From Microbacterium sp. AK009 (GTDB lineage: Bacteria; Actinomycetota; Actinomycetes; Actinomycetales; Microbacteriaceae), in NCBI RefSeq assembly GCF_013410955.1, contig NZ_JACCCG010000006.1:1-64000 (forward strand): 64,000 bases of DNA, given 5' to 3'. The position numbers and the translations under genes were made by a program. The notes under the pieces are model-generated. The model was given only the letters and a program-made list of their open reading frames with translations, was not told where the DNA came from and did no database searches. Below are positions 51,175 through 59,395 of the stretch, piece after piece (positions within the stretch are counted from its first letter, which is position 1; each line of letters begins with the position of its first letter).

Positions 51175-52569
51175 ATGACCGCACCCGCCGAGGGCGTGCC
51201 GCCCGCCACCGCCGACAGCGCCGCCATCCCCGTCATGGGGCTGGACCTGCGGGAGGACACCGCCGCGCCGCGGCGTCAGATCTACGCCTGGGCGCTGTGG
51301 GACTGGGCGACCCAGCCGTTCAACACGGTCATCCTCACCTTCATCTTCACCGCGCTCTACCTCACGACCGACGCCTTCCTTCCGCCCGACATCGCCGCGC
51401 TGCCCGACGACTCCCCGGCGAAGGACGCGGCCCTCGCCGACCTCGCGGTGGGATTGGGCTGGGGCGGCACGATCGCGGGGCTGCTCATCCTCGCGATCGC
51501 GCCGATCCTCGGGCAGCAGGCCGACGCCCGCGGCCGGCAGAAGCTCTGGCTCGGAATCGGCACGGGTGCGCTCATCCTCTGCATGTTCGGGCTGTGGTTC
51601 GTCGAACCTGCGCCGGCGTACTTCTGGCTCGGTGTCGCGCTCATCTCCGCCGGCACCGTGTTCGGCGAGATCGCGGCGGTGAACTCCAACGCGATGCTCA
51701 TCGGCATCGCCAGCCGCAAGACGATCGGCCGGGTGTCGGGCCTGGGGTGGGGCTTCGGCTACCTCGGCGGCATCATCGCCCTGGTGCTGGTGGTCGTGTT
51801 CTACAGCGCCGACTGGTTCGGCATCTCCGACGCCGACGGCCTCCCCTTCCGGATCATCGCCGTGGGCTGCGCGATCTGGGCGATCGTGTTCTCGATCCCG
51901 ATCTTCCTCGCCGTGCCCGAGCCCTCCGAGGGGCGTCCCGAGCGCAGGGTGGGGTTCTTCGCCGCCTACCGCCTGCTCGTCCGCGACGTCATCGGACTGT
52001 ACAAGAACCCGGGTACGCGTCAGACGTTCTGGTTCCTCCTCGCCAGCGCCGTCTTCCGCGACGGACTGGGCGGGGTCTTCGCCTTCGGGGCGGTCATCGC
52101 CGCGCAGGTGTTCGGCTTCGAATTCCTCGACCTCGTGATCTTCGGTGTCGCCGCGAACCTCATCGCCGGGGTGTCGACCATCATCGCAGGCCGCTTCGAC
52201 GACCGCTTCGGCCCGAAATCGGTGATCGTGTTCTCGCTGTCCGGCATGGTGATCGCCGGCCTCGCCGTCTTCTTCCTCGTCGACGCCGGGACCACGGTGT
52301 TCTGGATCGGCGGCCTCGTGCTCTGCGCGTTCGTGGGTCCCGCGCAGGCGGCCGCGCGGTCCTTCCTCTCGCGCGTCACGCCCGCAGGCCGGGAGGGCGA
52401 GATCTTCGGCCTCTATGCCACGACAGGGCGCGCCGCGAGCTGGATGGCATCGGCGATGTGGTCGATCTTCATCATCATCGGAGGCGTCACCGCGTTCGGC
52501 ATCCTCGGGATCGTGCTGGTCGTGCTGGTCGGACTTCTTCTGCTGCTTCCGGTACGCGCCCCGCGCTGA
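51175..52569 (+). CDS. MFS transporter, UMF1/Atg22-like family
   Basis: The 464-residue protein has 12 spans and an N-terminal WALWDWATQPFNTVILTFIFTALYLTTD segment, which marks the Atg22-like UMF1 group. FAAYRLLVRDVIGLYKNPGTR separates the two halves. Atg22 exports amino acids from yeast vacuoles; bacterial members are uncharacterised. Translation starts at ATG 51175 (with TAGCGT 7 nt upstream), not GTG 51166, which overlaps the hexamer. Confidence 0.85.
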   Translation: MTAPAEGVPPATADSAAIPVMGLDLREDTAAPRRQIYAWALWDWATQPFNTVILTFIFTALYLTTDAFLPPDIAALPDDSPAKDAALADLAVGLGWGGTIAGLLILAIAPILGQQADARGRQKLWLGIGTGALILCMFGLWFVEPAPAYFWLGVALISAGTVFGEIAAVNSNAMLIGIASRKTIGRVSGLGWGFGYLGGIIALVLVVVFYSADWFGISDADGLPFRIIAVGCAIWAIVFSIPIFLAVPEPSEGRPERRVGFFAAYRLLVRDVIGLYKNPGTRQTFWFLLASAVFRDGLGGVFAFGAVIAAQVFGFEFLDLVIFGVAANLIAGVSTIIAGRFDDRFGPKSVIVFSLSGMVIAGLAVFFLVDAGTTVFWIGGLVLCAFVGPAQAAARSFLSRVTPAGREGEIFGLYATTGRAASWMASAMWSIFIIIGGVTAFGILGIVLVVLVGLLLLLPVRAPR

Positions 52570-52570
52570 G

Positions 52571-52659
52571 GCGCGACGGATGCACGGCCGACCCCGCCGG
52601 TCGCGGCTCGGGCGCCCCACCAGACCACACCCGTCCCACGCGTCATGCATCCGTCGCGC
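52571..52659. repeat. 14-bp perfect inverted repeat with a 61-bp spacer
   Basis: GCGCGACGGATGCA (52571-52584) and TGCATCCGTCGCGC (52646-52659) are exact reverse complements. The element begins 1 bp after the MFS stop and ends shortly before the next promoter. Each arm contains GGATGC/GCATCC. It could form a long hairpin terminating MFS transcription. Confidence 0.7.
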
Positions 52660-52698
52660 GATCGCGCGACAGCGGCGACGAGTGGCATGCTGTCGGAC

Positions 52699-53073
52699 AT
52701 GAATCCCGACGCGGAGATCTCCCGTGCGGTCGACGCCGCGCTGGCGCGCCACGGTGCCGACCGCGACGAATGGACGGCGCTGAGCGCGCTGGCCGGGGCG
52801 ATCCCCGACCCCGCCGCCCCCGGTGTCGCGGCCGAGACGCTCGACCGCCTCGCCGCGCACGGCTGGGTGTCACGGGACGGTGACGCGTGGGCACTGACCG
52901 CCGACGGCCGCGCGCGCCGCGCCCTTCTCACCGAGACCGTCGTCGCCGCCACCGGGGCGGCCGCTGCCGCGGCGCGTCCACGACCCGTCGACCGCTTCGG
53001 TGGGAACCCGCATCACGGCCTCCCCGGTGCGGGACCCCGTCCTGACGCGGACGCGGACGCGGACGCGGACTGA
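52699..53073 (+). CDS. Hypothetical protein with an Asp-Ala repeat tail (124 aa)
   Basis: The reading frame begins MNPDAEISRAVDAALARHGA, has an HTH-like VAAETLDRLAAHGWVSRDGD and WALTADGRARRALL centre, and ends (Asp-Ala)n. The centre reads like a small winged-helix fragment, but no family is firm. The tail is coded by 4.5 copies of GACGCG (53044-53070). ATG 52699 follows CATGCT (52686-52691) by 7 nt; ATG 52687 is an alternative. Confidence 0.55.
   Translation: MNPDAEISRAVDAALARHGADRDEWTALSALAGAIPDPAAPGVAAETLDRLAAHGWVSRDGDAWALTADGRARRALLTETVVAATGAAAAAARPRPVDRFGGNPHHGLPGAGPRPDADADADAD
53044..53070 (+). repeat. GACGCG hexanucleotide tandem repeat
   Basis: It contains 4.5 perfect copies and encodes the Asp-Ala-Asp-Ala C-terminus of the preceding gene. 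The copy number may vary among strains. Confidence 0.85.
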
Positions 53074-53083
53074 GCGAGCCGGA

Positions 53084-53242
53084 TCAGGTCTGACGGCGGA
53101 TGAAGCGCATCAGGTAGGCGATCACCGCCAGGACCAGCAGCACGATGCCGAGCCAGAGGAGGAACTTCACCGCCTCGACGAACACGCCGAGGAGGAGCAG
53201 CACGATGCCGACGATGAGGAGGATCAGTGCGAGTGCGGGCAT
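53084..53242 (-). CDS. Small two-span membrane protein (52 aa)
   Basis: The peptide begins MPALALILLIVGIVLLLLGV and ends IAYLMRFIRRQT. It has two hydrophobic spans separated by VFVEAVKFLLW. It is far too hydrophobic and well phased (third-position GC) to be random. The gene is too short for automatic calling and lies between the Asp-Ala protein and dcd. Function is unknown. Confidence 0.65.
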   Translation of the reverse strand: MPALALILLIVGIVLLLLGVFVEAVKFLLWLGIVLLVLAVIAYLMRFIRRQT

Positions 53243-53303
53243 GGCCCCAGCCTCGCCCGTCCTCTTCCCGACGGCAAAGGCTTGACAGCCGAGCCCGTGG
53301 CGT

Positions 53304-53909
53304 TCAGGCGCCGCGGGCTCCGGCGTCGGTCGCGCCGACGTCGGTGACGTGGAAGTTGAGGTGGGAGCGCGATGCGGTCGGCCCCCGCTGGCCCTGATAG
53401 CGGTTGCCGTACGGCCCCGACCCGTAGGGGGTGTCGGTGGGCGAGGACAGTCGGAAGAAGCACAGCTGCCCGATCTTCATCCCCGGCCACAGCTTGATCG
53501 GCAGGGTCGCGACGTTCGACAGTTCGAGCGTCACGTGCCCGGTGAATCCAGGATCGATGAAGCCGGCCGTGGAATGGGTCAGAAGGCCGAGACGTCCGAG
53601 GGAGGACTTCCCCTCCAGGCGCGCGGCGATGTCGTCGGGCAGGCGCACCTGCTCGAAGGTCGCCCCCAGCGCGAACTCGCCCGGGTGCAGGATGAACGGC
53701 TCAGCCGGGTCGACCTCGATGAGGTGCGTGAGATCGGGCTGGTCCAGCGCCGGGTCGATGAAGGGGTACTTGTGGTTGTCGAAGAGCCGGAAATAGCGGT
53801 CCAGGCGCACATCGACGCTCGAGGGCTGCACCATCTCGGGATCCCACGGCGCCAGACCGATGCGCTCGGCGTCGATCTCGGAGCGGATGTCGCGGTCGCT
53901 CAGCAGCAC
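53304..53909 (-). CDS. dcd: dCTP deaminase
   Basis: The 201-residue enzyme deaminates dCTP to dUTP for thymidylate synthesis. It begins [17 protein letters not shown], has [10 protein letters not shown], the active-site [32 protein letters not shown] (with the catalytic Glu and Ser-Arg), and TAGFIDPGF. The trimeric Dcd/DUT fold is clear. Some actinobacterial enzymes are bifunctional (DCD-DUT). GTG 53909 follows TAGTCT (53917-53922, minus strand) by 7 nt. Confidence 0.95.
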   Translation of the reverse strand: MLLSDRDIRSEIDAERIGLAPWDPEMVQPSSVDVRLDRYFRLFDNHKYPFIDPALDQPDLTHLIEVDPAEPFILHPGEFALGATFEQVRLPDDIAARLEGKSSLGRLGLLTHSTAGFIDPGFTGHVTLELSNVATLPIKLWPGMKIGQLCFFRLSSPTDTPYGSGPYGNRYQGQRGPTASRSHLNFHVTDVGATDAGARGA

Positions 53910-53938
53910 GCGGATCAGACTATCGCTGTCGCCGGTGT

Positions 53939-53944
53939 TATCCT
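53939..53944 (+). promoter_or_regulatory. -10 element TATCCT for tRNA-Gly
   Basis: It ends 26 bp before the mature 5' end, so a short 5' leader would be removed by RNase P. Confidence 0.5.
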
Positions 53945-53970
53945 TGCGAGGCGCTTGTGGCGCACCCTCC

Positions 53971-54044
53971 GGGGGTGTAGTTCAATGGCAGAACATCAGC
54001 TTCCCAAGCTGAGAGCGCGGGTTCGATTCCCGTCACCCCCTCCA
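53971..54044 (+). tRNA. tRNA-Gly (anticodon CCC)
   Basis: The acceptor stem GGGGGTG (53971-53977) pairs with CACCCCC (54034-54040). D arm GTTCAATGGCAGAAC, anticodon stem-loop TCAGC-TTCCCAA-GCTGA with CCC at the loop centre, and T arm CGGG-TTCGATT-CCCG are all present. CCA is encoded (54042-54044). It decodes GGG. Confidence 0.93.
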
Positions 54045-54047
54045 GTC

Positions 54048-54707
54048 TCATCCGGCGGTCTCCGCCGCGCTGACCGGCAGCGTGTGCCAGGTCTCGTAGG
54101 CCATCGCGGCCGCGGCCGCGGCATCCCCCTCCTCGCACAGGGCGATGAAGCGCTCGTGGCGTTCGGCGGCGGCCGGTGCGTCGCTGCCGAATCGCAGGCG
54201 CTCGGCGCGGCGGACGATGGGGCCGAACTGCTCGAGCACCGTCACCACGGCGGCATTGCCCAGCACCTCGACGGGAACCGCGTGCAGGTCGTCGTCGGCG
54301 TCGAGGGCTGCCGAGACGTCGCCGCGCGCGGCGGCGGCGGTGAAGCGCCGGTTGGCGTCGCGCATGCGTGCGATGTCGGTGGGCGTGAGTCGGGCGACCG
54401 TTTCGCGGACGGCGAGTTCGTGCATGGCGGCGACGACGTCGCGCGCATCGCGAAGCGCGGCCTCCTCGATGGGGCTGACCGTGGTCGAGCGGCCCGGGTG
54501 CGCCACGACCAGGCCACTGCTGCCGAGCCGCAGCAGCGCCTCGCGCACCGGGGTGCGGCTCACCCCGAGCCATGCGGCGAGGTCGCCGTCCCGGAGCTGC
54601 TCCCCGGGTTCGAAGGTGCCGTCGACGATCGCGTCGCGGAGCCGCCGGTAAACGTCATCGCGCAGCAGGCTGCGGGGGAGCGACGAGGAGGCGAGAGGGA
54701 TCGGCAC
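54048..54707 (-). CDS. GntR family transcriptional regulator (FCD type)
   Basis: The 219-residue protein has an N-terminal wHTH (LLRDDVYRRLRDAIVDGTFEPGEQLRDGDLA and SRTPVREALLRLGSSGLV) and a helical FCD effector domain. FCD regulators bind small carboxylates. GTG 54707 is the start; the longer frame to 54866 lacks support. A palindrome just upstream (54718-54730) is the likely operator. The preceding EamA gene may be its target. Confidence 0.88.
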   Translation of the reverse strand: MPIPLASSSLPRSLLRDDVYRRLRDAIVDGTFEPGEQLRDGDLAAWLGVSRTPVREALLRLGSSGLVVAHPGRSTTVSPIEEAALRDARDVVAAMHELAVRETVARLTPTDIARMRDANRRFTAAAARGDVSAALDADDDLHAVPVEVLGNAAVVTVLEQFGPIVRRAERLRFGSDAPAAAERHERFIALCEEGDAAAAAAMAYETWHTLPVSAAETAG

Positions 54708-54717
54708 CTGACATATT

Positions 54718-54730
54718 GCACACAGTGTGC
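54718..54730. promoter_or_regulatory. Palindrome GCACAC-A-GTGTGC, likely GntR operator
   Basis: The symmetric 13-bp site lies 11 bp before the GntR start codon and 34 bp after the EamA stop. FCD-type GntR sites are commonly of this short, TnGTnnnACnA-like form; the exact class is inferred. Confidence 0.55.
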
Positions 54731-54763
54731 GGCTCGGCCGCAAGCGGAGGCGGCGGGGGCGGC

Positions 54764-55636
54764 CTACGGCAGCGGCTCGGCCGTCTCGCGTGCCGCGCGA
54801 GCCGACGAGCGCACCGCTCCGATGCTCGCCGCGATCACGAGCGCGATACCCACCAGCTCGAGCCACGCGAGTTCCTGACCGAGCAGCAGGAAGCCGGCGA
54901 GGGCGGCGGTGGCGGGTGCGAGGCTCATGAGGATGGCGAAGGCCGCCGCGGGGAGCCGGCGGAGGGCGATGAGCTCGAGCGCGTAGGGGATCGTCGACGA
55001 CAGCACCGCCACGGCCGCGCCGAGCGCCAGGAGATCCCAGCGCAGAAGCGCGGGCCCGGCATCCCAGATCCCGAGCGGCAGCATCACGACGGCGCCGACG
55101 GCCATGGCGATGGCGAGCCCGTCGAGCTTCGGGAACTCACGTCCGACGCGCGCGGACGCGAGGATGTAGAACGCCCAGCTCGCCGCGGCGCCCAGTGCGT
55201 ACAGCACCCCGATCGGGTCGAGCCGGTCCCACCCGCCACCGCCGAGCGCGACGACGCCGGCGAACGCGAGGACCGCCCAGAGCCACGCCGATGCCCGGCG
55301 GGACGCGACGATCGAGAGCACGAGCGGTCCGAGCACCTCGATCGTCACGGTCACCCCGAGGGCGAGGCGTTCGAGCGCGAGGTAGAACAGCCCGTTCATG
55401 AGGGCCAGCACGAGACCGAACAGGATGACGGCGCGCCACGCCGCACGGGAGTGCCCGCGGAGCGCGGGGCGGGCGATCGCGAGCAGCAGCACGGCCGAGA
55501 ATGCCAGACGCAGCAGCACCATGCCGAGCGGCCCGACCTGGGGGAACAGCAGCACCGCGATCGAGGCGCCCACCTCCTGGCAGGCCAGGCCCGCCACCAC
55601 GAGGAGGACGGCCGGGCTCGGAGCCCGGGTGCTCAC
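54764..55636 (-). CDS. EamA/DMT family exporter (RhtA-like)
   Basis: The 290-residue protein has ten spans and two EamA repeats (VLLVVAGLACQEVGASIAVLLF and GVLYALGAAASWAFYILASARVG). It resembles RhtA-type threonine/homoserine or general metabolite exporters. GTG 55636 lies 13 bp after the upstream hydrolase stop, and the GntR gene follows 56 bp on, so it may sit in a three-gene unit. Confidence 0.85.
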   Translation of the reverse strand: MSTRAPSPAVLLVVAGLACQEVGASIAVLLFPQVGPLGMVLLRLAFSAVLLLAIARPALRGHSRAAWRAVILFGLVLALMNGLFYLALERLALGVTVTIEVLGPLVLSIVASRRASAWLWAVLAFAGVVALGGGGWDRLDPIGVLYALGAAASWAFYILASARVGREFPKLDGLAIAMAVGAVVMLPLGIWDAGPALLRWDLLALGAAVAVLSSTIPYALELIALRRLPAAAFAILMSLAPATAALAGFLLLGQELAWLELVGIALVIAASIGAVRSSARAARETAEPLP

Positions 55637-55649
55637 GAGACCGGCGCGG

Positions 55650-56933
55650 TCACGGGAGGGGGCAGATCGCGTTCTGGGCGATGGCGTCGCGCTGCTGCTC
55701 GGGGGTCCACGGCAGGCCTGCCTCGGGCGCGGTCTGCCCTGATGCGGCGGGCGCCTTGGAGGCGATCGCCGCGAGCTGCCAGGCGACGAACGCCGCGATC
55801 GCGTCGGAGGCACGCGAGTTGTTCAGAGAGACCGCGACGGTGAGGCCGGTCTGGGGGTCGGCGAAGGCGGCGGTGATGTAGCCGGGCGTCGCGCCGTACT
55901 GGCCGATCATCGAGCCCGCCTGCACGACGCCGCCCGCGGTGGTCTGCCACGACGGGGCACCGTCGTAGGGCGGGAGAGGCGCGTCGTAGCGCTCGTCGGT
56001 GTCGACGCCGAGGGCGTTGGAGGCCAGTCCCTGTGCGTACCGCCCGAGATCGTCGATCGTCGTCACGACCCCGGCGTCGGTCCAGCCGAAGCTCGCCGAG
56101 GCCTCGGTGATGTTCAGCGGCTCCGCGCAGTTGATGCCGCCCTCCGCATCCGGCGACCAGAGCCCGTCGAGGACCGGACCCTCCGCCGAAGGCGCGGAGG
56201 CCGCCGCGCCCGGAAGCCGGGTGCCCGTCAACGCGAGCGGCTCGAAGACGTCGTCCTGCAGCACATCGGCGGCCGAGCGACCCGTCACGCGTTCCAGGAC
56301 GAGCCCGGCGAGCAGATACCCCGAGTCGGAATCGCGGAACGCAGCGCCGGGCGTCACATCCGCGGTCGTGCCGACGCCGTAGCCGGCGAGCTCACGCGGA
56401 TTCCAGATGCGGTCGGGCGTGGTGAGGAAGCTGCCCAGCAGACGCGGTGCGTAATCGCCGAGGCCGGAAGTGCCGTCGCACAGCTGCTCGACGGTGATGT
56501 CGGCGAGTCCGGCGAAACCCGAGACGTAGTCGGTGATGGGCGCGTCGAGGTCGATCAGGCCCTGCTCGGCGACGAGGTAGACCGCGTCGCAGGTCATGGC
56601 GCGGGTCACCTGTCCGGCGCGGAAGGTGCTGTCGGCGGAGGTCTCCGCGCCGCCGGGGGCGGTCGTCCCGACCCCCGACACCCACGATCCGCTCCACGGC
56701 GCCCAGACGCCCACGACGGCGCCGGTCGACCCGGTGGCGGCCATGGCGAAGGTCACCGCGTCCTGCAGCTGGACGACCATGTCGTCGGGCAGGGAACCCT
56801 CGACCTGTGCGGGCACGTCGATCGACACCGTCTGGTCGGGGGAGCAGGCGGTCAGCCCGAGGGCGACCGCACCTGCCACGACCGTCGCGAGGGCGCCGCG
56901 AAGGGCGCGCGATCGATCCGAACGCAACCGCAT
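55650..56933 (-). CDS. Serine-hydrolase/class C beta-lactamase-like lipoprotein without catalytic residues
   Basis: The 427-residue protein has a lipobox (LTAC, Cys30). The fold is that of D-alanyl-D-alanine carboxypeptidase/class C beta-lactamase: AAGTTAPGGAETSADSTFRAGQVTRAMTCDAV corresponds to the SxxK helix, but reads QVTR (Q108, R111). The YSN position reads DSD (RDSDSGYLLAG). The HxG position reads GQYGATPGY. All three motifs are changed. It is likely a lipid-anchored binding protein, not a hydrolase. ATG 56933 follows GGGGGT. Confidence 0.78.
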   Translation of the reverse strand: MRLRSDRSRALRGALATVVAGAVALGLTACSPDQTVSIDVPAQVEGSLPDDMVVQLQDAVTFAMAATGSTGAVVGVWAPWSGSWVSGVGTTAPGGAETSADSTFRAGQVTRAMTCDAVYLVAEQGLIDLDAPITDYVSGFAGLADITVEQLCDGTSGLGDYAPRLLGSFLTTPDRIWNPRELAGYGVGTTADVTPGAAFRDSDSGYLLAGLVLERVTGRSAADVLQDDVFEPLALTGTRLPGAAASAPSAEGPVLDGLWSPDAEGGINCAEPLNITEASASFGWTDAGVVTTIDDLGRYAQGLASNALGVDTDERYDAPLPPYDGAPSWQTTAGGVVQAGSMIGQYGATPGYITAAFADPQTGLTVAVSLNNSRASDAIAAFVAWQLAAIASKAPAASGQTAPEAGLPWTPEQQRDAIAQNAICPLP

Positions 56934-57017
56934 GTCACCCCCCAGGAGCATCGTCGTCCTCGAGAATCTAAGCACACGGGGGCTGTATGAACGCTCCTGG
57001 TCGTAGGGTGGTCAGCT

Positions 57018-57326
57018 GTGACCCACCGTTTCGACGACTCCACGGTCGCGGCGATCCTCCGGCACATGAACGACGACCACCGCGACGACAATCTGCTGAT
57101 CGTGAGCGCGTTCGGTTCGTCGGGCGCCTTCCGGGCAGCGCGGATGACGGGGCTCGACGGCGCGGGGGGCGACTGGGCGGCCGAGACCGAGGCGGGCGAC
57201 GAGGTCGCCGTGCGCGTGGACTGGCCCGGGGGCGCCATCACCGAGCGCCCCGAGGTGCGGCGGGAGATCGTCGCGCTCTACGACGAGGCCTGCCGTCGCC
57301 TGGGCGTCACCCCTCGCCCGCACTGA
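57018..57326 (+). CDS. DUF2470 domain protein
   Basis: The 102-residue protein has HMNDDHRDDNLLIVSAFG, the DUF2470 motif also found at the C-terminus of HugZ-type heme-degrading proteins. The next gene is a heme oxygenase, so a role in heme/iron handling is plausible. GTG 57018 follows TAGGGT (57004-57009) by 8 nt. Confidence 0.82.
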   Translation: MTHRFDDSTVAAILRHMNDDHRDDNLLIVSAFGSSGAFRAARMTGLDGAGGDWAAETEAGDEVAVRVDWPGGAITERPEVRREIVALYDEACRRLGVTPRPH

Positions 57327-57336
57327 CCGACGCTGG

Positions 57337-57350
57337 TTAGGTGACCCTAA
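57337..57350. promoter_or_regulatory. Iron-box-like site TTAGG-TGAC-CCTAA
   Basis: It has perfect 5-bp arms and resembles the core of the DtxR/IdeR operator (TTAGGTTAGCCTAACCTAA). It lies 7 bp before the TATGAT -10 of the heme oxygenase gene, where binding would block RNA polymerase. Confidence 0.7.
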
Positions 57351-57356
57351 GTCGCC

Positions 57357-57362
57357 TATGAT
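57357..57362 (+). promoter_or_regulatory. -10 element TATGAT for heme oxygenase
   Basis: This is a near-perfect sigma-70-type hexamer. It ends 7 nt before ATG 57370, setting a leaderless start and excluding the upstream ATG 57358, which overlaps the hexamer. Confidence 0.65.
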
Positions 57363-57369
57363 GAGGCGC

Positions 57370-58023
57370 ATGGCCGACCTCATCCCGTTCTCGGCGACGC
57401 TGCGTGAGCGCTCCAGCAGCGCGCACTCCTCCAGCGAGCGGTCCGGATTCATGGCCGACCTCATCGAGGGCGCCGGTACCCGTGAGGACTACATCGCCCT
57501 GGTCGCTCAGCACTGGTTCATCTACGACGCGCTGGAGACGGCCGCCGAGCAGATGCGGCGCGACCCCGTGGCATCCGTCTTCATCTCCGACAAGCTGACC
57601 AGGCTCCCCGCCCTCGAAGCCGACCTCGCGTTCCTCATCGGTGCCGACTGGCGAGACCGCATCAGCCCTCTTCCGACGACCCGTGCCTACGTGGAGCGCA
57701 TCCGCCAGGTCGGGGCGACCTGGCCGGGCGGATTCGTGGCGCACCACTACACCCGCTACCTCGGCGACCTGTCGGGGGGCCTGTTCATCGGGCGCCTCAT
57801 GGCTCGGCGCTTCGGGTTCGAGACCAACGGCATCGGCTTCTACCTCTTCAGCGAGATCGCTGACCCGCGGGGCTTCAAGGAGGTCTACCGCGAGCAGCTC
57901 GACGCCGCCCCGTGGGACGTCGACGAGCAGGAACGCGTCATCGACGAGGTGCTGCGCGCATATCGCTACAACACCGAGCTGTTCGAAGACCTTGCCGCCG
58001 CGAAGGCGGAAGCCGTCGCCTGA
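57370..58023 (+). CDS. hmuO: Biliverdin-producing heme oxygenase
   Basis: The 217-residue HmuO-type enzyme opens MADLIPFSATLRERSSSAH, with proximal heme-ligand H19. The distal helix reads YTRYLGDLSGGLFIGRLM, with the flexible Gly pair. It cleaves heme to biliverdin, CO and Fe2+. The iron box and -10 just upstream indicate induction under iron limitation by a DtxR-type regulator. DUF2470 precedes it. Confidence 0.94.
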   Translation: MADLIPFSATLRERSSSAHSSSERSGFMADLIEGAGTREDYIALVAQHWFIYDALETAAEQMRRDPVASVFISDKLTRLPALEADLAFLIGADWRDRISPLPTTRAYVERIRQVGATWPGGFVAHHYTRYLGDLSGGLFIGRLMARRFGFETNGIGFYLFSEIADPRGFKEVYREQLDAAPWDVDEQERVIDEVLRAYRYNTELFEDLAAAKAEAVA

Positions 58024-58026
58024 GGG

Positions 58027-59391
58027 TCAGGATGCCGCGGGGCGGCGCACGTGCTCGTGCATCCACCGCGCGACATCCGGATCCACGCGGATGTCGCTCG
58101 GCCGGAGCGGTCGCGACAGGTAGAGCCCGTCGAGAGAGGTGAGCCTCGACAGCGCCACGTACGTCTGTCCGGGTGCGAATGCGCCCGAGCCCAGATCGAT
58201 CACCGCGCGGTCGTAGGTCTTGCCCTGCGATTTGTGGATGGTCACCGCCCACGCCAGCCGCAGCGGGAACTGGGTGAACTCGGCGACGACCTCACGGGTG
58301 AGCGTGCGGGACCCGGCGTTGTAGGCGTAGCGGAACCTCTCCCAGACCGCGGGTTCGACGTCGAACTCCTGCCCGTCGACCTCGACCCGCACGGTGCCAC
58401 CCGCGATGCGGGTGACCGTGCCCATCGTGCCGTTGACCCAGCGCGGCGGATCGCCGTAGCCCTGGGTGTCGTTGCGCAGGAACATCACCTGCGCTCCCAC
58501 CTTCAGCTTCAGCTCGGTGTCGGCGGGGTAGTTCGCCTCGCCGCGCCCGAAGTCGCCGTTGATCTCGGCGACCGCGGTCTGCTCGCGACCGACGAGCTCG
58601 GTGAGGTGGCGGCGGTTGATGTTGTTGACGATGTCGTTGCGGGTGGCGAGCGTGATGACGGGGTGCTCGCCGTCGTCGGGGTGCGGGGGCGTGCGGGCAC
58701 CGGTGTCGTTGAGCACCTGGGCGATGTCGGCGGTGACCCGCCCGTGGCGGACGGCGTTGAGCATGGCCTTGAACGCGGGGTCGGCCTGCCGGTGGATCTC
58801 GGCGAGCTCGCGCACGTGCAGCGAGGCGCCGTAGGCGCCGAGTTCCATCAGCCCGTCACCGGCGACCTCGCCCGTCCACACCTTGGCGTCGAAGAACCAG
58901 AACGAGCGATAGTGGTCGCGGATGTAGCGCATCTCGTCGCCGCGGGGCGGCACGGGAGCGAGCTGGTAGGGGTCGCCGAACATGACGATCTGGACGCCGC
59001 CGAAGGGCTCGGCGCGTCGGCCGCGCGCCTGACGGAGCGCGCGATCGATGCCGTCCATGAGGTCGGCGTTGACCATGGAGATCTCGTCGATCACGAGGGT
59101 GTCGATGGCATTGAGGATGCGCCGTGTCGCATCGGACTGGTCGAGATCGGTGTTCGCGATGAGCCCGATCGGCAATCGGAACAGGGAATGGATCGTCTGA
59201 CCCTCGACGTTGAGGGCGGCGACCCCGGTCGGGGCGCAGACTGCGATCTGCTTCGAGGTGTTCCAGGCCAGGTGCTGCAGCAGGGTGGACTTGCCGGTTC
59301 CGGCGCGGCCGGTGACGAAGACGTGGTCGCGCGAGTCCTCGATGAGCCGGAACAGCGCCTCCTGCTCGGCGGAGAGCGCGGGCGTGGTCAC
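58027..59391 (-). CDS. Pif1-like superfamily 1B DNA helicase
   Basis: The 454-residue protein has Walker A VTGRAGTGKSTLLQHL (about 25-40), CAPTGVAALNV, Walker B LVIDEISMVNADLMD, FGDPYQLAPV, and a C-terminal IHKSQGKTYDRAVIDLG plus YVALSRLTSLDGLYL. This order is that of Pif1/RecD2-type helicases, which unwind 5'-3' and resolve G-quadruplex or R-loop structures. GTG 59391 follows TACCAT (59398-59403, minus strand) by 6 nt. Confidence 0.88.
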   Translation of the reverse strand: MTTPALSAEQEALFRLIEDSRDHVFVTGRAGTGKSTLLQHLAWNTSKQIAVCAPTGVAALNVEGQTIHSLFRLPIGLIANTDLDQSDATRRILNAIDTLVIDEISMVNADLMDGIDRALRQARGRRAEPFGGVQIVMFGDPYQLAPVPPRGDEMRYIRDHYRSFWFFDAKVWTGEVAGDGLMELGAYGASLHVRELAEIHRQADPAFKAMLNAVRHGRVTADIAQVLNDTGARTPPHPDDGEHPVITLATRNDIVNNINRRHLTELVGREQTAVAEINGDFGRGEANYPADTELKLKVGAQVMFLRNDTQGYGDPPRWVNGTMGTVTRIAGGTVRVEVDGQEFDVEPAVWERFRYAYNAGSRTLTREVVAEFTQFPLRLAWAVTIHKSQGKTYDRAVIDLGSGAFAPGQTYVALSRLTSLDGLYLSRPLRPSDIRVDPDVARWMHEHVRRPAAS

Positions 59392-59395
59392 CGGT

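Noticed and set aside
57358..57360. ATG 57358 as the start of heme oxygenase
   Set aside because: It falls inside the TATGAT -10 hexamer. ATG 57370 is 7 nt after it and begins the conserved N-terminus.
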